Assembly (NCBI GenBank): GCA_964394905.1
Contig: CAYMZF010000004.1
Location: 1-43,149 of the forward strand
Reading direction: 5' to 3'
DNA: 43,149 nucleotides
Source: GCA-002840305 sp964394905
GTDB taxonomy: Bacteria; Patescibacteriota; Patescibacteriia; Patescibacteriales; UBA12465
Shown here: piece by piece, positions 7,183-14,989 of the stretch
Layout: each line of letters opens with the position of its first letter
Numbering within the stretch: position 1 is the stretch's first letter
The notes under the pieces: model-generated
What the model was told of the DNA's origin: nothing
Databases searched by the model: none
Seen by the model: only the letters and a program-made list of their open reading frames with translations
Position numbers and translations under genes: made by a program

Positions 7183-8043
7183 ATGTTTAACCCTTTACAT
7201 AATTTTGATCCTAACCCGATATTATTTTCCTGTGGTTTTATAAATATTTATTGGTATGGTTTTTTTGTGGTTTTAGGATTTATTTTTGCTTTTTTTGTAA
7301 TATTATTTTTAGCTAAAAGATATAATATAAAGAGAGATGACGTTATTGATTTATGCTTTTATTTATTTGTTTTTGGAATCATTGGAGCTAGAATTTATGA
7401 TATTTTTTTGGAGTGGCGATATTATTTGGAAAACCCGGTTGATATTTTAAAAATATGGCAAGGCGGGTTGGCTATCCATGGGGCCATTTTAGCTGGGATT
7501 ATAGTGATTATTATTTTTATTAAGAAAAAGAAAAACTTTTTTATCAACGAACCGGGTAGTTTTATAAAAAAAGTTTTTAAAACTATAGCGATTATTGTTC
7601 CGGGGTTGGCGATTGGACAGGCTATCGGTCGTTGGGGAAATTATTTTAATCAAGAATTATTCGGTCGGCCGACTGATGGTTGGTGGGGAATTTTTATTAA
7701 TCCAGTTAATCGTCCGATAGAATATTTATCTTCATCTTTTTTTCAGCCTACTTTTTTTTATGAATCTTTGGGATGTTTGCTAATTTTTGTTATACTAATA
7801 AGTGTTCATTTAATAGTAATTAAAAAAAGCAAAAGTTATTTTAAATCCGATCTATTAATAATTGCTTTGTATTTTATATTATATTCAGTTTTGCGTTTTG
7901 TTTTAGAGTTTGTTCGGATTGATTTTGCTCCGGTATTTTTGGGATTACGTTGGCCACAAGTTATGAGTTTATTATTCATTTTTGTTATTGTAATTTTTTC
8001 GGTTAAAATATGTTTGGATAAAAGTTATAAAAAATATAAATAA
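7183..8043 (+). CDS. lgt: Prolipoprotein diacylglyceryl transferase
   Basis: Lgt moves a diacylglyceryl group from phosphatidylglycerol to the lipobox cysteine of prolipoproteins in the cytoplasmic membrane. Several membrane helices and the family signature GRWGNYFNQELFGRPT, then RPIEYL and QPTFFYESLG, are visible. A TTG-initiated frame opens at 7153, but the ATG at 7183 (MFNPLHNFDPNPILF) matches the usual Lgt N-terminus and leaves room after tRNA-Leu, giving 286 aa. The thioredoxin-like lipoprotein at 26 kb is a likely substrate in this window. The MFS gene follows 18 bp later. Confidence 0.95.
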   Translation: MFNPLHNFDPNPILFSCGFINIYWYGFFVVLGFIFAFFVILFLAKRYNIKRDDVIDLCFYLFVFGIIGARIYDIFLEWRYYLENPVDILKIWQGGLAIHGAILAGIIVIIIFIKKKKNFFINEPGSFIKKVFKTIAIIVPGLAIGQAIGRWGNYFNQELFGRPTDGWWGIFINPVNRPIEYLSSSFFQPTFFYESLGCLLIFVILISVHLIVIKKSKSYFKSDLLIIALYFILYSVLRFVLEFVRIDFAPVFLGLRWPQVMSLLFIFVIVIFSVKICLDKSYKKYK

Positions 8044-8061
8044 TTTAAATAAATATAGTTT

Positions 8062-9261
8062 ATGATAAAAAAAGTTGTTAAAGAAAAAAAACCTATAAAT
8101 AAAATTAATAAAAAAACTAGTCGTATTATTATTTATATAATTAGTTTTTTTGTAGCCTTATCTTCGGCTATTCCGGCTTATGTTAACTCTAGTTTTATAG
8201 AAAAATTTACCAATGCTTCCATGGCCGGATGGTTTTTTGTGGTGGCTAATACCGCCGCTTTTGTTGCGATGTTATACTTTCCTAAAGTTATTAGGAAAAT
8301 AAATAATTTAATGTCGGTAAAAATAATGATGTTAATTGATTTAGCCTCTTTAATAGCGTTAATGCTAAGTCATAATATTATATTATTATTTATCGCTTTT
8401 GTTTTAATGTGGGTTAGTTCTCAATTAATTTTTAATAATTTAGATATTTTTGTGGAAAGTTTTACTAAAGATTCCAGTACGGGAAAAATTAGAGCGGTAT
8501 TTTTTACTTTTATGAATTTTGGTTGGATAATTTCGCCGTTAGTAGCCGCAAAATTAATTGTAGCCGATTATTATAGTTTAGTTTATTTAGTAGCAGCCGC
8601 TTTTATCCTTTTATCTTATTTTATAATTATATTTAATAAAAAAAGAATTTTTAAACCGACAATTTATGACAAAGTTAGCATAAAAAAAACTATTTCTGAT
8701 TTTTGGCATAATCAAAGTTTGAAAGGTATTTATTTTTCATCTTTTTTCTTGAATTTGTTTTATAATTCCGCCGTAGTTTTTATTCCTATTTATCTTCATA
8801 ATACCATCGGTTTTAATTGGACAACTTTAGGTATTATGTTTTCCATAATGTTAATTCCCTTTGTTTTAGTAGAAATTCCGGCCGGTATTATTGCCGATAA
8901 ATACTTAGGTGAAAAAGAAATAATGAATATTGGTTTTGTAATTTTAATAATATCGTTGCTATTGTTTTTCTTTGTTAAGTCAACTAGTCCTTTTGTTTGG
9001 GGAACAATCTTGTTTTTTAGTCGTATTGGAGCCGCTTTGATTGAATCTATGCGCGAAGCTCGTTTTTTTAAAATTGTTGATGCTAAAAATGTTAGTTATA
9101 TAAACTTTTTAAGAACTTCTAACTCTTTGGGTTATTTGGTTGGTTCCGGTTTAAGTGTTTTGTTGTTGTGTTTTTATGATATTCAATATTCTTTTTTATT
9201 CTTAGCGGTATTATTTTTATATAGCTTTTATTTTGTTTGTATTATAAAAGACAGCAAGTAA
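8062..9261 (+). CDS. MFS transporter
   Basis: This 399-aa protein has about 12 hydrophobic helices in two halves. A cytosolic linker lies in the middle (NKKRIFKPTIYDKVSIKKT), and a basic N-terminal extension of about 25 residues precedes helix 1. The second half begins NQSLKGIYFSSFFLNLFYNSAVVFIPIYLH and contains VEIPAGIIADKYLGEKEIM, the conserved charged loop between helices 8 and 9 of the major facilitator superfamily. The substrate cannot be read from sequence. It is probably co-transcribed with lgt and ends at a bidirectional terminator. The superfamily call is firm, and the transport role is inferred from it. Confidence 0.8.
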   Translation: MIKKVVKEKKPINKINKKTSRIIIYIISFFVALSSAIPAYVNSSFIEKFTNASMAGWFFVVANTAAFVAMLYFPKVIRKINNLMSVKIMMLIDLASLIALMLSHNIILLFIAFVLMWVSSQLIFNNLDIFVESFTKDSSTGKIRAVFFTFMNFGWIISPLVAAKLIVADYYSLVYLVAAAFILLSYFIIIFNKKRIFKPTIYDKVSIKKTISDFWHNQSLKGIYFSSFFLNLFYNSAVVFIPIYLHNTIGFNWTTLGIMFSIMLIPFVLVEIPAGIIADKYLGEKEIMNIGFVILIISLLLFFFVKSTSPFVWGTILFFSRIGAALIESMREARFFKIVDAKNVSYINFLRTSNSLGYLVGSGLSVLLLCFYDIQYSFLFLAVLFLYSFYFVCIIKDSK

Positions 9262-9280
9262 ATATTAGTATAATAGGATT

Positions 9281-9310
9281 AAAAAAACTTCATTAATATG
9301 AAGTTTTTTT
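9281..9310. terminator. Bidirectional terminator between the MFS gene and abiE
   Basis: AAAAAAACTTCAT, loop TAAT, ATGAAGTTTTTTT. Both convergent transcripts can use it. Confidence 0.85.
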
Positions 9311-9325
9311 GTTTAAGTGTTTTTA

Positions 9326-10072
9326 TTATTTGTTATTTTCTAATCGTTTTATTTCATCATTTAAAAACATAAGAACCTCTCTTTTTAATACTTTTCTAAT
9401 TTTATTAAATTGTTCATACGGAATAAGTGGATTTAGATCTTGGTTTAAAATAGTTTCGGTTATGTGTTTGTTTATAAAATTAGACAGTTTATTAAAAAAA
9501 TCAATTAAATTTAAGCCTGTTCTTTCAATTATTACGTCTTTATTATAATTATAACCGTTTAGAAAAAAATAATGAATGTCATAAATGTCACGGCCGGCAA
9601 TTGAATTATTTCGATCAAAGCGATCAAGTATAGCTACTAATTTATTAGCAAACATTGTTGAAATGTTTTGACAAATAACAACTCGTTCAATGTCAATGAG
9701 TTTAATTGGTTCATAAATATTGGTTTTGGGTGGTGGAAAATTAATATCTATTTTTAGAGTATTGCGATTAGAAATATCTTTAGTTGGATATTTTAAGAAA
9801 AATTGTGGTACTTTTGTACTAGCGTCTTTTATTTCTAATCCTAAATTTTCAAAAATTTTTTCAAGTTCATGTTTAATTTTTATTAAATCTTTTTGGTTGC
9901 CAACATAATCAAAATCTAAATCAACTGAAAATCTGTCTAAAAATCCGGCCATTGTTGCACAAGTATCTCCTTTAAAATATAGATTGTGTAAATTAGTGTT
10001 ATCAACAATAGCAATTAAGATTCTATAAAGCCAAGCTTTATGAATTGCATTTTGTGAATTTAAAGTAGTCAT
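9326..10072 (-). CDS. AbiEii/AbiGii-type nucleotidyltransferase toxin
   Basis: This 248-aa protein has the core of the DUF1814/AbiEii nucleotidyltransferase fold: FKGDTCATMAGFLDRFSVDLDFD, with the GDT turn at 35-37 and Asp51/Asp53. Family members usually read GGT, so the Gly-to-Asp change is a variation. AbiEii proteins act as toxins in type IV toxin-antitoxin or phage-defence pairs, and characterised relatives modify tRNA 3' ends. It begins 5 bp after the stop of the antitoxin-like gene, giving the standard AbiEi-AbiEii order. Defence or plasmid-style maintenance is the family role, and activity here is untested. Confidence 0.85.
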   Translation of the reverse strand: MTTLNSQNAIHKAWLYRILIAIVDNTNLHNLYFKGDTCATMAGFLDRFSVDLDFDYVGNQKDLIKIKHELEKIFENLGLEIKDASTKVPQFFLKYPTKDISNRNTLKIDINFPPPKTNIYEPIKLIDIERVVICQNISTMFANKLVAILDRFDRNNSIAGRDIYDIHYFFLNGYNYNKDVIIERTGLNLIDFFNKLSNFINKHITETILNQDLNPLIPYEQFNKIRKVLKREVLMFLNDEIKRLENNK

Positions 10073-10077
10073 ATTTT

Positions 10078-10659
10078 TTATTTATTGTAAACAGATTTTT
10101 GAATTTTATTAACCTTGATCCAATTAATTGCATCAGGATTATCAAAATGATAATTAGGATTAAAATATAAAATATCAGCGATTGCTCGTTCAAGTGTTGC
10201 TAAATTAAATTTTTCGGTTTTATCTATACCAATATCATTGTATAAAAATTCATCTTTAAGTTGACGACAATAATATTTATAATTTCCTATTGTAAAACGT
10301 TTAGTTTTTTTTCCTATAAACGTAAAATAATTAACTTGTTGAAAAATAATTCCATGTTTTGCTAAAATTGTCTCACCGCTTAAATAACAATAATTATTTA
10401 TAGCTTTAGCACCTAATAATAGGGGATCTAATTCTATCACCGGTTTAATAGAATATAACCCTCGATATATTCTATAAATTAAACCACTTTTAACATAACG
10501 TTTTAAACTGGTTAACAAGGTATTACGATTATTTATATTCCAAATTCTATCCAAATCATCTATACTAAAAACAGGTATAGCTAATTTAGCAATTGATAAA
10601 AATCTATTTTGTTTAATATTAGCTATTTTTTTACTTTTATGTTTGTTTATACTGTACAT
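10078..10659 (-). CDS. AbiEi-like antitoxin and autorepressor
   Basis: This 193-aa partner of the downstream toxin has an N-terminal winged-helix-like region (IPVFSIDDLDRIWNINNRNTLLTSLKRYVKSGLIYRIYRGLYSI), the usual DNA-binding part of AbiEi antitoxins. A C-terminal region (LATLERAIADILYFNPNYHFDN) resembles the conserved ERAIAD segment of the family. A TTG start at 10677 would extend it by six residues. I prefer the ATG at 10657-10659, which sits in the centre of a 28-bp palindrome. The promoter -10 ends only 8 nt before that ATG, so the transcript should be leaderless or nearly so, and repressor binding would cover both promoter and start codon. Confidence 0.8.
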   Translation of the reverse strand: MYSINKHKSKKIANIKQNRFLSIAKLAIPVFSIDDLDRIWNINNRNTLLTSLKRYVKSGLIYRIYRGLYSIKPVIELDPLLLGAKAINNYCYLSGETILAKHGIIFQQVNYFTFIGKKTKRFTIGNYKYYCRQLKDEFLYNDIGIDKTEKFNLATLERAIADILYFNPNYHFDNPDAINWIKVNKIQKSVYNK

Positions 10660-10674
10660 ATATGTACAGTATAA
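10647..10674. promoter_or_regulatory. 28-bp palindromic operator of abiE
   Basis: The palindrome is perfect and centred between 10660 and 10661, with core TACTGTACATATATGTACAG. It covers the -10 hexamer and the start codon of the antitoxin gene, as expected for AbiEi autorepression. Confidence 0.8.
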
Positions 10675-10696
10675 CAAAACAATAAAACATTGTCAA
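10668..10696 (-). promoter_or_regulatory. Consensus promoter of abiE
   Basis: On the minus strand: TTGACA (10696-10691), 17-nt spacer, TATACT (10673-10668). The predicted start, about 10661, nearly coincides with the ATG at 10659. Confidence 0.75.
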
Positions 10697-10804
10697 TATA
10701 TTAATTAGTAATCTAAATATAAAAAAATAAGCTATTTCTAACTTATTTTTAATCTACGGAGATAGTAATATTATTTTGGAATACTAATGTCTGTAAAATA
10801 TTTA

Positions 10805-10830
10805 AAAAACCACCTACTTAATTCGGTGGT
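10805..10830 (-). terminator. Terminator of the 74-aa membrane protein gene
   Basis: On the minus strand an ACCACC...GGTGGT hairpin is followed by TTTTTTA. A second A/T hairpin (AAAAATAAG/CTTATTTTT) lies at about 10721-10748. The rest of the gap before the abiE promoter shows nothing recognisable. Confidence 0.75.
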
Positions 10831-10861
10831 CTAAAAGAAATTTATTCTTTAATTTGTTCCT

Positions 10862-11086
10862 TTAATTTGTTTCTTTTGTTTTTGCACTTTTAAATAGCAT
10901 ACTTGAAAGAAAATAAATTCCCCAAGCTTGCAAAAACGTAATTGTTTTTATTGCAAATATAGTTGGCATAAGCCAATTCCATAAAAAATAAATTGGAATA
11001 GCGGCTATTATACCAAATATTGCAGCAACTATAACAACCAAAATGCCAGTCCCAATTCCTAACCATAGTTTTTTAATTACACTCAT
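10862..11086 (-). CDS. Small two-helix membrane protein
   Basis: This 74-aa protein has two hydrophobic segments (GIGTGILVVIVAAIFGIIAAIPIYFLW and ITFLQAWGIYFLSSMLF) around the loop NWLMPTIFAIKT, and a short polar C-terminus (KSAKTKETN). The pattern WNWLMPxIF...ITFxQAxG...LSxxLF recalls a family of short membrane proteins of unknown function found in diverse bacteria. The gene has its own consensus promoter with an overlapping palindrome and its own terminator, so it is a separately regulated unit between abiE and tRNA-Ser. No function is assigned. A stress, holin-like or toxin role is conceivable, but nothing in the sequence decides it. Confidence 0.65.
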   Translation of the reverse strand: MSVIKKLWLGIGTGILVVIVAAIFGIIAAIPIYFLWNWLMPTIFAIKTITFLQAWGIYFLSSMLFKSAKTKETN

Positions 11087-11134
11087 TTTTTAAATTTTTA
11101 GTTAAACAATATTTTTAAAAAGCTAATCTAACAA

Positions 11135-11161
11135 AAAAGTATATCACTTAGATATACTTTT
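11135..11161. promoter_or_regulatory. Palindromic operator upstream of the 74-aa gene
   Basis: The arms AAAAGTATATC (11135-11145) and GATATACTTTT (11151-11161) are separated by 5 nt. They fill the -10 and spacer of the promoter, so a bound dimer would block RNA polymerase. Confidence 0.7.
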
Positions 11162-11166
11162 GTCAA
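11138..11166 (-). promoter_or_regulatory. Consensus promoter of the 74-aa gene
   Basis: On the minus strand: TTGACA (11166-11161), 17-nt spacer, TATACT (11143-11138), giving a leader of about 45 nt. Confidence 0.75.
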
Positions 11167-11170
11167 TATG

Positions 11171-11255
11171 CGGAGAGATAGGGATTTGAACCCTAGAAGG
11201 CTTTCGCCTAAACGGTGTTCGAGACCGTCGCCTTAAACCACTCGGCCACCTCTCC
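11171..11255 (-). tRNA. tRNA-Ser (CGA)
   Basis: The acceptor stem GGAGAGG/TCTCTCC has G as discriminator. The anticodon arm ACGGT/ACCGT carries CGA, a long variable arm (AGGCGAAAGCCT) follows, and the T arm is TAGGG-TTCAAAT-CCCTA. No CCA is encoded. Its first base directly follows the stop codon of the pseudouridine synthase gene. Confidence 0.93.
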
Positions 11256-11975
11256 TTAATCTTCTTTTAATATTTCTATTTCTTCTTTAGTTAAATTAAC
11301 CCACTGACCTTCTTTTAAATTTCCCAGTTTTATTCCGGCAAAACTAATTCGTTTTAAAAAACTAACTTCTAATCCAAAAACTCTGAACATTTCTCTAATT
11401 TGTCTTTTTTTACCTTCACTTAGTATTATTTCAAATTCGTTTTCTCCTATTTGATTTATAGCCTGAGCCTTGGCTAAAGTTTTTTCTCCGATATTTAATC
11501 CCTTTTTAAAACTCCCGGTTATTCTTTTAATAAAATCATTTTCTTTTAAACGAGAATCATTTTTTAACTTTACTACATAAACTTTATCGTGTTCAAATTT
11601 AGGGTGGGTTAATTTGTAGGTTAGATTACCATCGTTAGTTAAAATAATCAAGCCACAACTATCTTTATCTAATCGACCTAAGGAAAATAATCTTTCCGGG
11701 AGATTTATCAAAGAAAAAATATTTTTTTCACCTTTAAAAAATCGGTTAGTACAAACATAACCGCTGGGTTTATTTAATTTTATATATATTTTTTTATCAG
11801 TACCGATTAATTTTTTTCCGTTTATTTTAATAGTAGAAATATCATTGGCTTTTTCTCCTAATTTAGCCGGTCGATTATCTATTTTTACTACACCTTCTCT
11901 TATTAATTTTTCGGCTTGCCGACGAGAATAGGGACTGTTTTCCGCGATTAATTTAGTTAAATTTATTTTTTCCAT
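11256..11975 (-). CDS. rRNA pseudouridine synthase, RsuA/RluB family
   Basis: This 239-aa enzyme isomerises a uridine in rRNA. An N-terminal S4 RNA-binding domain (SRRQAEKLIREGVVKIDNRPAKLG, about 1-60) precedes the catalytic domain with KPSGYVCTN. The catalytic Asp103 is in GRLDKDSCGL, and the late motif GKKRQIREMFRVFG is present. The organisation is that of RsuA, RluB, RluE and RluF, which cannot be separated here without comparison. Its start overlaps the upstream O-antigen-ligase-like gene by 23 bp, and its stop abuts tRNA-Ser. All three may share one transcript, with RNase P trimming the tRNA end. Confidence 0.9.
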   Translation of the reverse strand: MEKINLTKLIAENSPYSRRQAEKLIREGVVKIDNRPAKLGEKANDISTIKINGKKLIGTDKKIYIKLNKPSGYVCTNRFFKGEKNIFSLINLPERLFSLGRLDKDSCGLIILTNDGNLTYKLTHPKFEHDKVYVVKLKNDSRLKENDFIKRITGSFKKGLNIGEKTLAKAQAINQIGENEFEIILSEGKKRQIREMFRVFGLEVSFLKRISFAGIKLGNLKEGQWVNLTKEEIEILKED

Positions 11976-13347
11976 AGTTTTTTGACACTTTTATTATTGC
12001 TAATAATGAAATTATTATCCAAAACAAAGCCGATAAGTCATTTTTAAAATAAGGGACATCTACTAAACCGTGAATTACAATTACGGTCATAGAAGCGAAT
12101 AAAGCCAAACCTAAAGAGCCGTTTTTATTATTTTTTTCTTGCCGGTAGTATTTAAAAGACAATATTAAAAATTTAATGATTACCCAGAAAAATAATAGCA
12201 TACCTATTAAACCGACTTCAGTCCAAAAATTTAAAAAGATATTATGTGGATATAGATAAATTTCTAAAGGTTGCCATCTGACATCCCGATAATTTTGATC
12301 ATCGCCAAAAACAACTTTCATTCTAAAATCAGGATCGGCGTCTTTGTTAAAGAAAAATCCTTCTTGGTGATATGGTTTTATCTTGTTTTGATAATTAGCT
12401 AAACCCGAGCCCCATAAAAAATTTCCGTCCGTTAACATAGTTATGGTTTCTTGCCATTGAAGCTGTCGAACTTGCCAAGATAAACTGGTTTGTAATTTAA
12501 AATTAATCCAATCTTTTTGAAAATAGATAAAGGTTGGAACGGTTATTATTATTAAACCTAAAATTATTAGTTTTATTTTATTTTTTAGTTTTATAAAAAT
12601 AACAATGAGTAGTGTTAGAGCTAAGGCCGCTAAAGCTCCTTTGGATTTAGCAAAATAGATAGCCAGCAATCCGCTTACTATACAAATTAATAAAAATATT
12701 TGATAAAGAATATTTTTTAATTTAGTTTTTTCTTTCCATCGGGAAATGAAGTCGCCTAACATTAATGGAATTAACGGACCGATAAACAAAGCGACAGCAT
12801 TAGGATAACCGTAGAAGGAAACTACTCGACGAGTTTCAGCTTGAGCCCAAAAGTCGTTAAAGATAAATTGTCCGGTAATTTTTTGCCAAATAGCAAAAAG
12901 AGATACCATTAAAGATGATAAAGCTAAAGCTGATATTATTTGTCTAATCCCTTTTTCACCTCTAAAATTATTTAAAATTAAGATAAACAAAAGCAATGGT
13001 TCAAAAAAGTAAGCTTTAAATATTCCTAAAGCCGACGAGCTTAGTCCTCCGATAAAAATAGCGACAAAAGAAATAACTAAAATTAACATCATCTCCCAAC
13101 CGAACGGATAAGCTTGTTTTTCTTTTTTCTCTTTTTTATTTTGTAAGAGAAATTTACGATTATTAAATAACCAGTTTAAAAAGGTTATTAAAATAGTCAC
13201 TTCCAATAGAGTACTAGGAATACCCAAAATATTAAATCTAATTAAATAGCTTGGCAACATAAAAATTGTCAACAAAATAGCCGATTTGGGATTAATTCTG
13301 TTTAAAATGATAAGTAAAAGGCAAAAGATTATTATTATATAATTCAT
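11953..13347 (-). CDS. O-antigen ligase/polymerase-like membrane protein (Wzy/WaaL family)
   Basis: This 464-aa protein has about 11-12 hydrophobic helices and one large extracytoplasmic loop (about 295-375) containing GSGLANYQNKIKPYHQEG and the family hallmark LYPHNIFLNFWTEVGLIG. O-antigen ligase-like proteins transfer or polymerise lipid-linked glycans at the outer face of the membrane. Patescibacteria generally lack LPS, so the acceptor is probably a surface polysaccharide or glycoprotein. An extended -10 promoter lies just upstream. Confidence 0.85.
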   Translation of the reverse strand: MNYIIIIFCLLLIILNRINPKSAILLTIFMLPSYLIRFNILGIPSTLLEVTILITFLNWLFNNRKFLLQNKKEKKEKQAYPFGWEMMLILVISFVAIFIGGLSSSALGIFKAYFFEPLLLFILILNNFRGEKGIRQIISALALSSLMVSLFAIWQKITGQFIFNDFWAQAETRRVVSFYGYPNAVALFIGPLIPLMLGDFISRWKEKTKLKNILYQIFLLICIVSGLLAIYFAKSKGALAALALTLLIVIFIKLKNKIKLIILGLIIITVPTFIYFQKDWINFKLQTSLSWQVRQLQWQETITMLTDGNFLWGSGLANYQNKIKPYHQEGFFFNKDADPDFRMKVVFGDDQNYRDVRWQPLEIYLYPHNIFLNFWTEVGLIGMLLFFWVIIKFLILSFKYYRQEKNNKNGSLGLALFASMTVIVIHGLVDVPYFKNDLSALFWIIISLLAIIKVSKNYGKNKFN

Positions 13348-13369
13348 AGTTTTTTATTTAATTTATTTT

Positions 13370-13378
13370 ATTATAGCA
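13370..13378 (-). promoter_or_regulatory. Extended -10 promoter of the O-antigen-ligase-like gene
   Basis: The minus strand reads TGC-TATAAT, 22 nt upstream of the ATG. No clear -35 is seen. Confidence 0.5.
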
Positions 13379-13446
13379 TTTTTAAAAATATCTTTGTAGT
13401 TTTTATTAAATGTTTCTTTTTTGTAGTTTTCTCTTTAAGAAAAATA

Positions 13447-13455
13447 TGATATAAT
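13447..13455 (+). promoter_or_regulatory. Extended -10 promoter of the 477-aa gene
   Basis: TGA-TATAAT lies 30 nt upstream of the ATG. The nearest -35-like TTGTAG is 23 nt away, so the extended element probably carries recognition. Confidence 0.5.
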
Positions 13456-13485
13456 AAAGAGGTAAATTATAATTAAATAAAAATT

Positions 13486-14919
13486 ATGACTTCTAAAAAA
13501 ATAAAAAAAGCGGTTGATAATAAAAAAACAAAATCAATCGGTCGTCGGATTAAAAACGGTTCAAATTTAAAACCAGTCAAACCGACTAAAAGCAAAATAA
13601 CCCCATCTTTAAGTTTTACCACTTTTATTCAAGAATTTACTCGAGCTTTAGTTATCACCGCCATTATTATTTTATTGACTATCAGTTTTGTAATTGTTAA
13701 CGGTCAAAAAAAAGCAACTTCGGTCGGCTATAATTCCAGTAATTTAGCTAAAAGCTATCTTAGTATTTTAGAAGAAGTTAATATTATTAATCGTGGACAA
13801 AGTTTTTTTGGAAATTTAAATTCCTCTAATATTTCTTCATCAAATTCTAAAGAAATTTCTTTAACGCAAAATTCGGCCGTTGGTCAAGGAGGAATTGAAA
13901 CTATAAATGCTTCCGTTAATGACAAAATGATATCTTCGGAGTATAGAAATATAAAATACAGCTATGTTTATACCGGAGATGATTTTTCTTTGTTTCCAAG
14001 CGACGTTAATGTTTATCGTCGATTGACTCCGGATTTAAGTCATGAGTTAAGTGATACTATTACCGATAAAAAAATTTCATTTTTTGATCTGAAAAAATTT
14101 AGTGATTTGGGTATAAACAATATGACTGTTTTTGAAGATAAGGATTATGGTTATTCTTTGTATTTAGGGCTAGCTGACAGCAGTTTTTCTATTTATAAAA
14201 ACTGGGAAAAGTGGCCTGGTTATAATAATGCCGTAAATTGTGATAGTGCCGGAGCTTGTTATCAAGAAAACAGTTTAACTATTGAAGAGGTTACAAACGA
14301 CGAAGAAATTTTAAATATTTCTAATCAATTTTTATCCGATTATGAAATTAATTTAGATAATTACGGTCCCGGTGAAGTTCAAAAATCTTGGTTAAAAAAT
14401 TATTTACTAAAATCATCTTATCAGTATATTCCGGAAACAATTACCGTAATTTATCCTTTAAAAATAAGTGGAGCGGCCGTATATGAAGAATATGGAAATA
14501 AAACCGGTTTGACGGTAGAAGTTGATATGAGAGAAAAAAAAGTTAGCGGTGTCTATAATTTAATGTATCAATATTTTGAAAGTTCAACTTATAGTACTGA
14601 GGCCGATAAAGAAGCTATTATTAGTTTAGCCGAACAAGGAGGATTATATAATAATTATTATTATGCCGATGGTGAAAATATTGATGAAATGGAAGTTAAT
14701 TTAGGTCAACCAACTTTAGGATTAGTTAGAGTTTGGCAATATAATGAAAAAGACGGTAAAAATTACGAGTTATATGTTCCGGCCTATATTTTTCCAATCC
14801 TGTCGGCCGATTCTTATCCTTCGTTATATAAAGAAAATATTGTTGTTCCGGCGGTTAAAGATTTTTTTGATACTGAATCAATTAATATTTTAAATGGTGA
14901 AGAAGTAATGATTAAATAA
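13486..14919 (+). CDS. Membrane-anchored extracytoplasmic protein of unknown function
   Basis: This 477-aa protein has a very basic 40-residue N-terminus (KKIKKAVDNKKTKSIGRRIKNG), one membrane helix at about 53-72, and a long soluble domain predicted to be outside. The soluble part contains VNVYRRLTPDLSHELS, EDKDYGYSLYLGLADSSFSIYKNWEKWPG and, near the C-terminus, LGLVRVWQYNEKDGKNYELYVPAYIFPI. Two cysteines (CDSAGAC) could form a disulfide. The C-terminal half alternates beta-like segments resembling YcdB/PepSY-type exported domains, but I do not claim membership. It is transcribed alone from its own promoter and ends at a bidirectional terminator. Confidence 0.7.
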   Translation: MTSKKIKKAVDNKKTKSIGRRIKNGSNLKPVKPTKSKITPSLSFTTFIQEFTRALVITAIIILLTISFVIVNGQKKATSVGYNSSNLAKSYLSILEEVNIINRGQSFFGNLNSSNISSSNSKEISLTQNSAVGQGGIETINASVNDKMISSEYRNIKYSYVYTGDDFSLFPSDVNVYRRLTPDLSHELSDTITDKKISFFDLKKFSDLGINNMTVFEDKDYGYSLYLGLADSSFSIYKNWEKWPGYNNAVNCDSAGACYQENSLTIEEVTNDEEILNISNQFLSDYEINLDNYGPGEVQKSWLKNYLLKSSYQYIPETITVIYPLKISGAAVYEEYGNKTGLTVEVDMREKKVSGVYNLMYQYFESSTYSTEADKEAIISLAEQGGLYNNYYYADGENIDEMEVNLGQPTLGLVRVWQYNEKDGKNYELYVPAYIFPILSADSYPSLYKENIVVPAVKDFFDTESINILNGEEVMIK

Positions 14920-14941
14920 TATAATAGTTTGATCTCTCAAT

Positions 14942-14971
14942 AAAAAAAACACGATTAATCGTGTTTTTTTT
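14942..14971. terminator. Bidirectional terminator, 30-bp perfect palindrome
   Basis: Eight A, CACGATT, AATCGTG, eight T. It serves the 477-aa gene on + and efp on -. Confidence 0.9.
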
Positions 14972-14989
14972 ATAGTATTGTTAAACCTT

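Noticed and set aside
10787..10834. Short + strand ORF of 15 codons starting ATGTCTGTA
   Set aside because: It runs into the terminator hairpin of the 74-aa gene and has no ribosome binding site or recognisable sequence.
9262..11255. Integrative element with attachment site at tRNA-Ser
   Set aside because: No integrase gene was seen and no copy of the tRNA 3' end was found at the far side of the abiE region.
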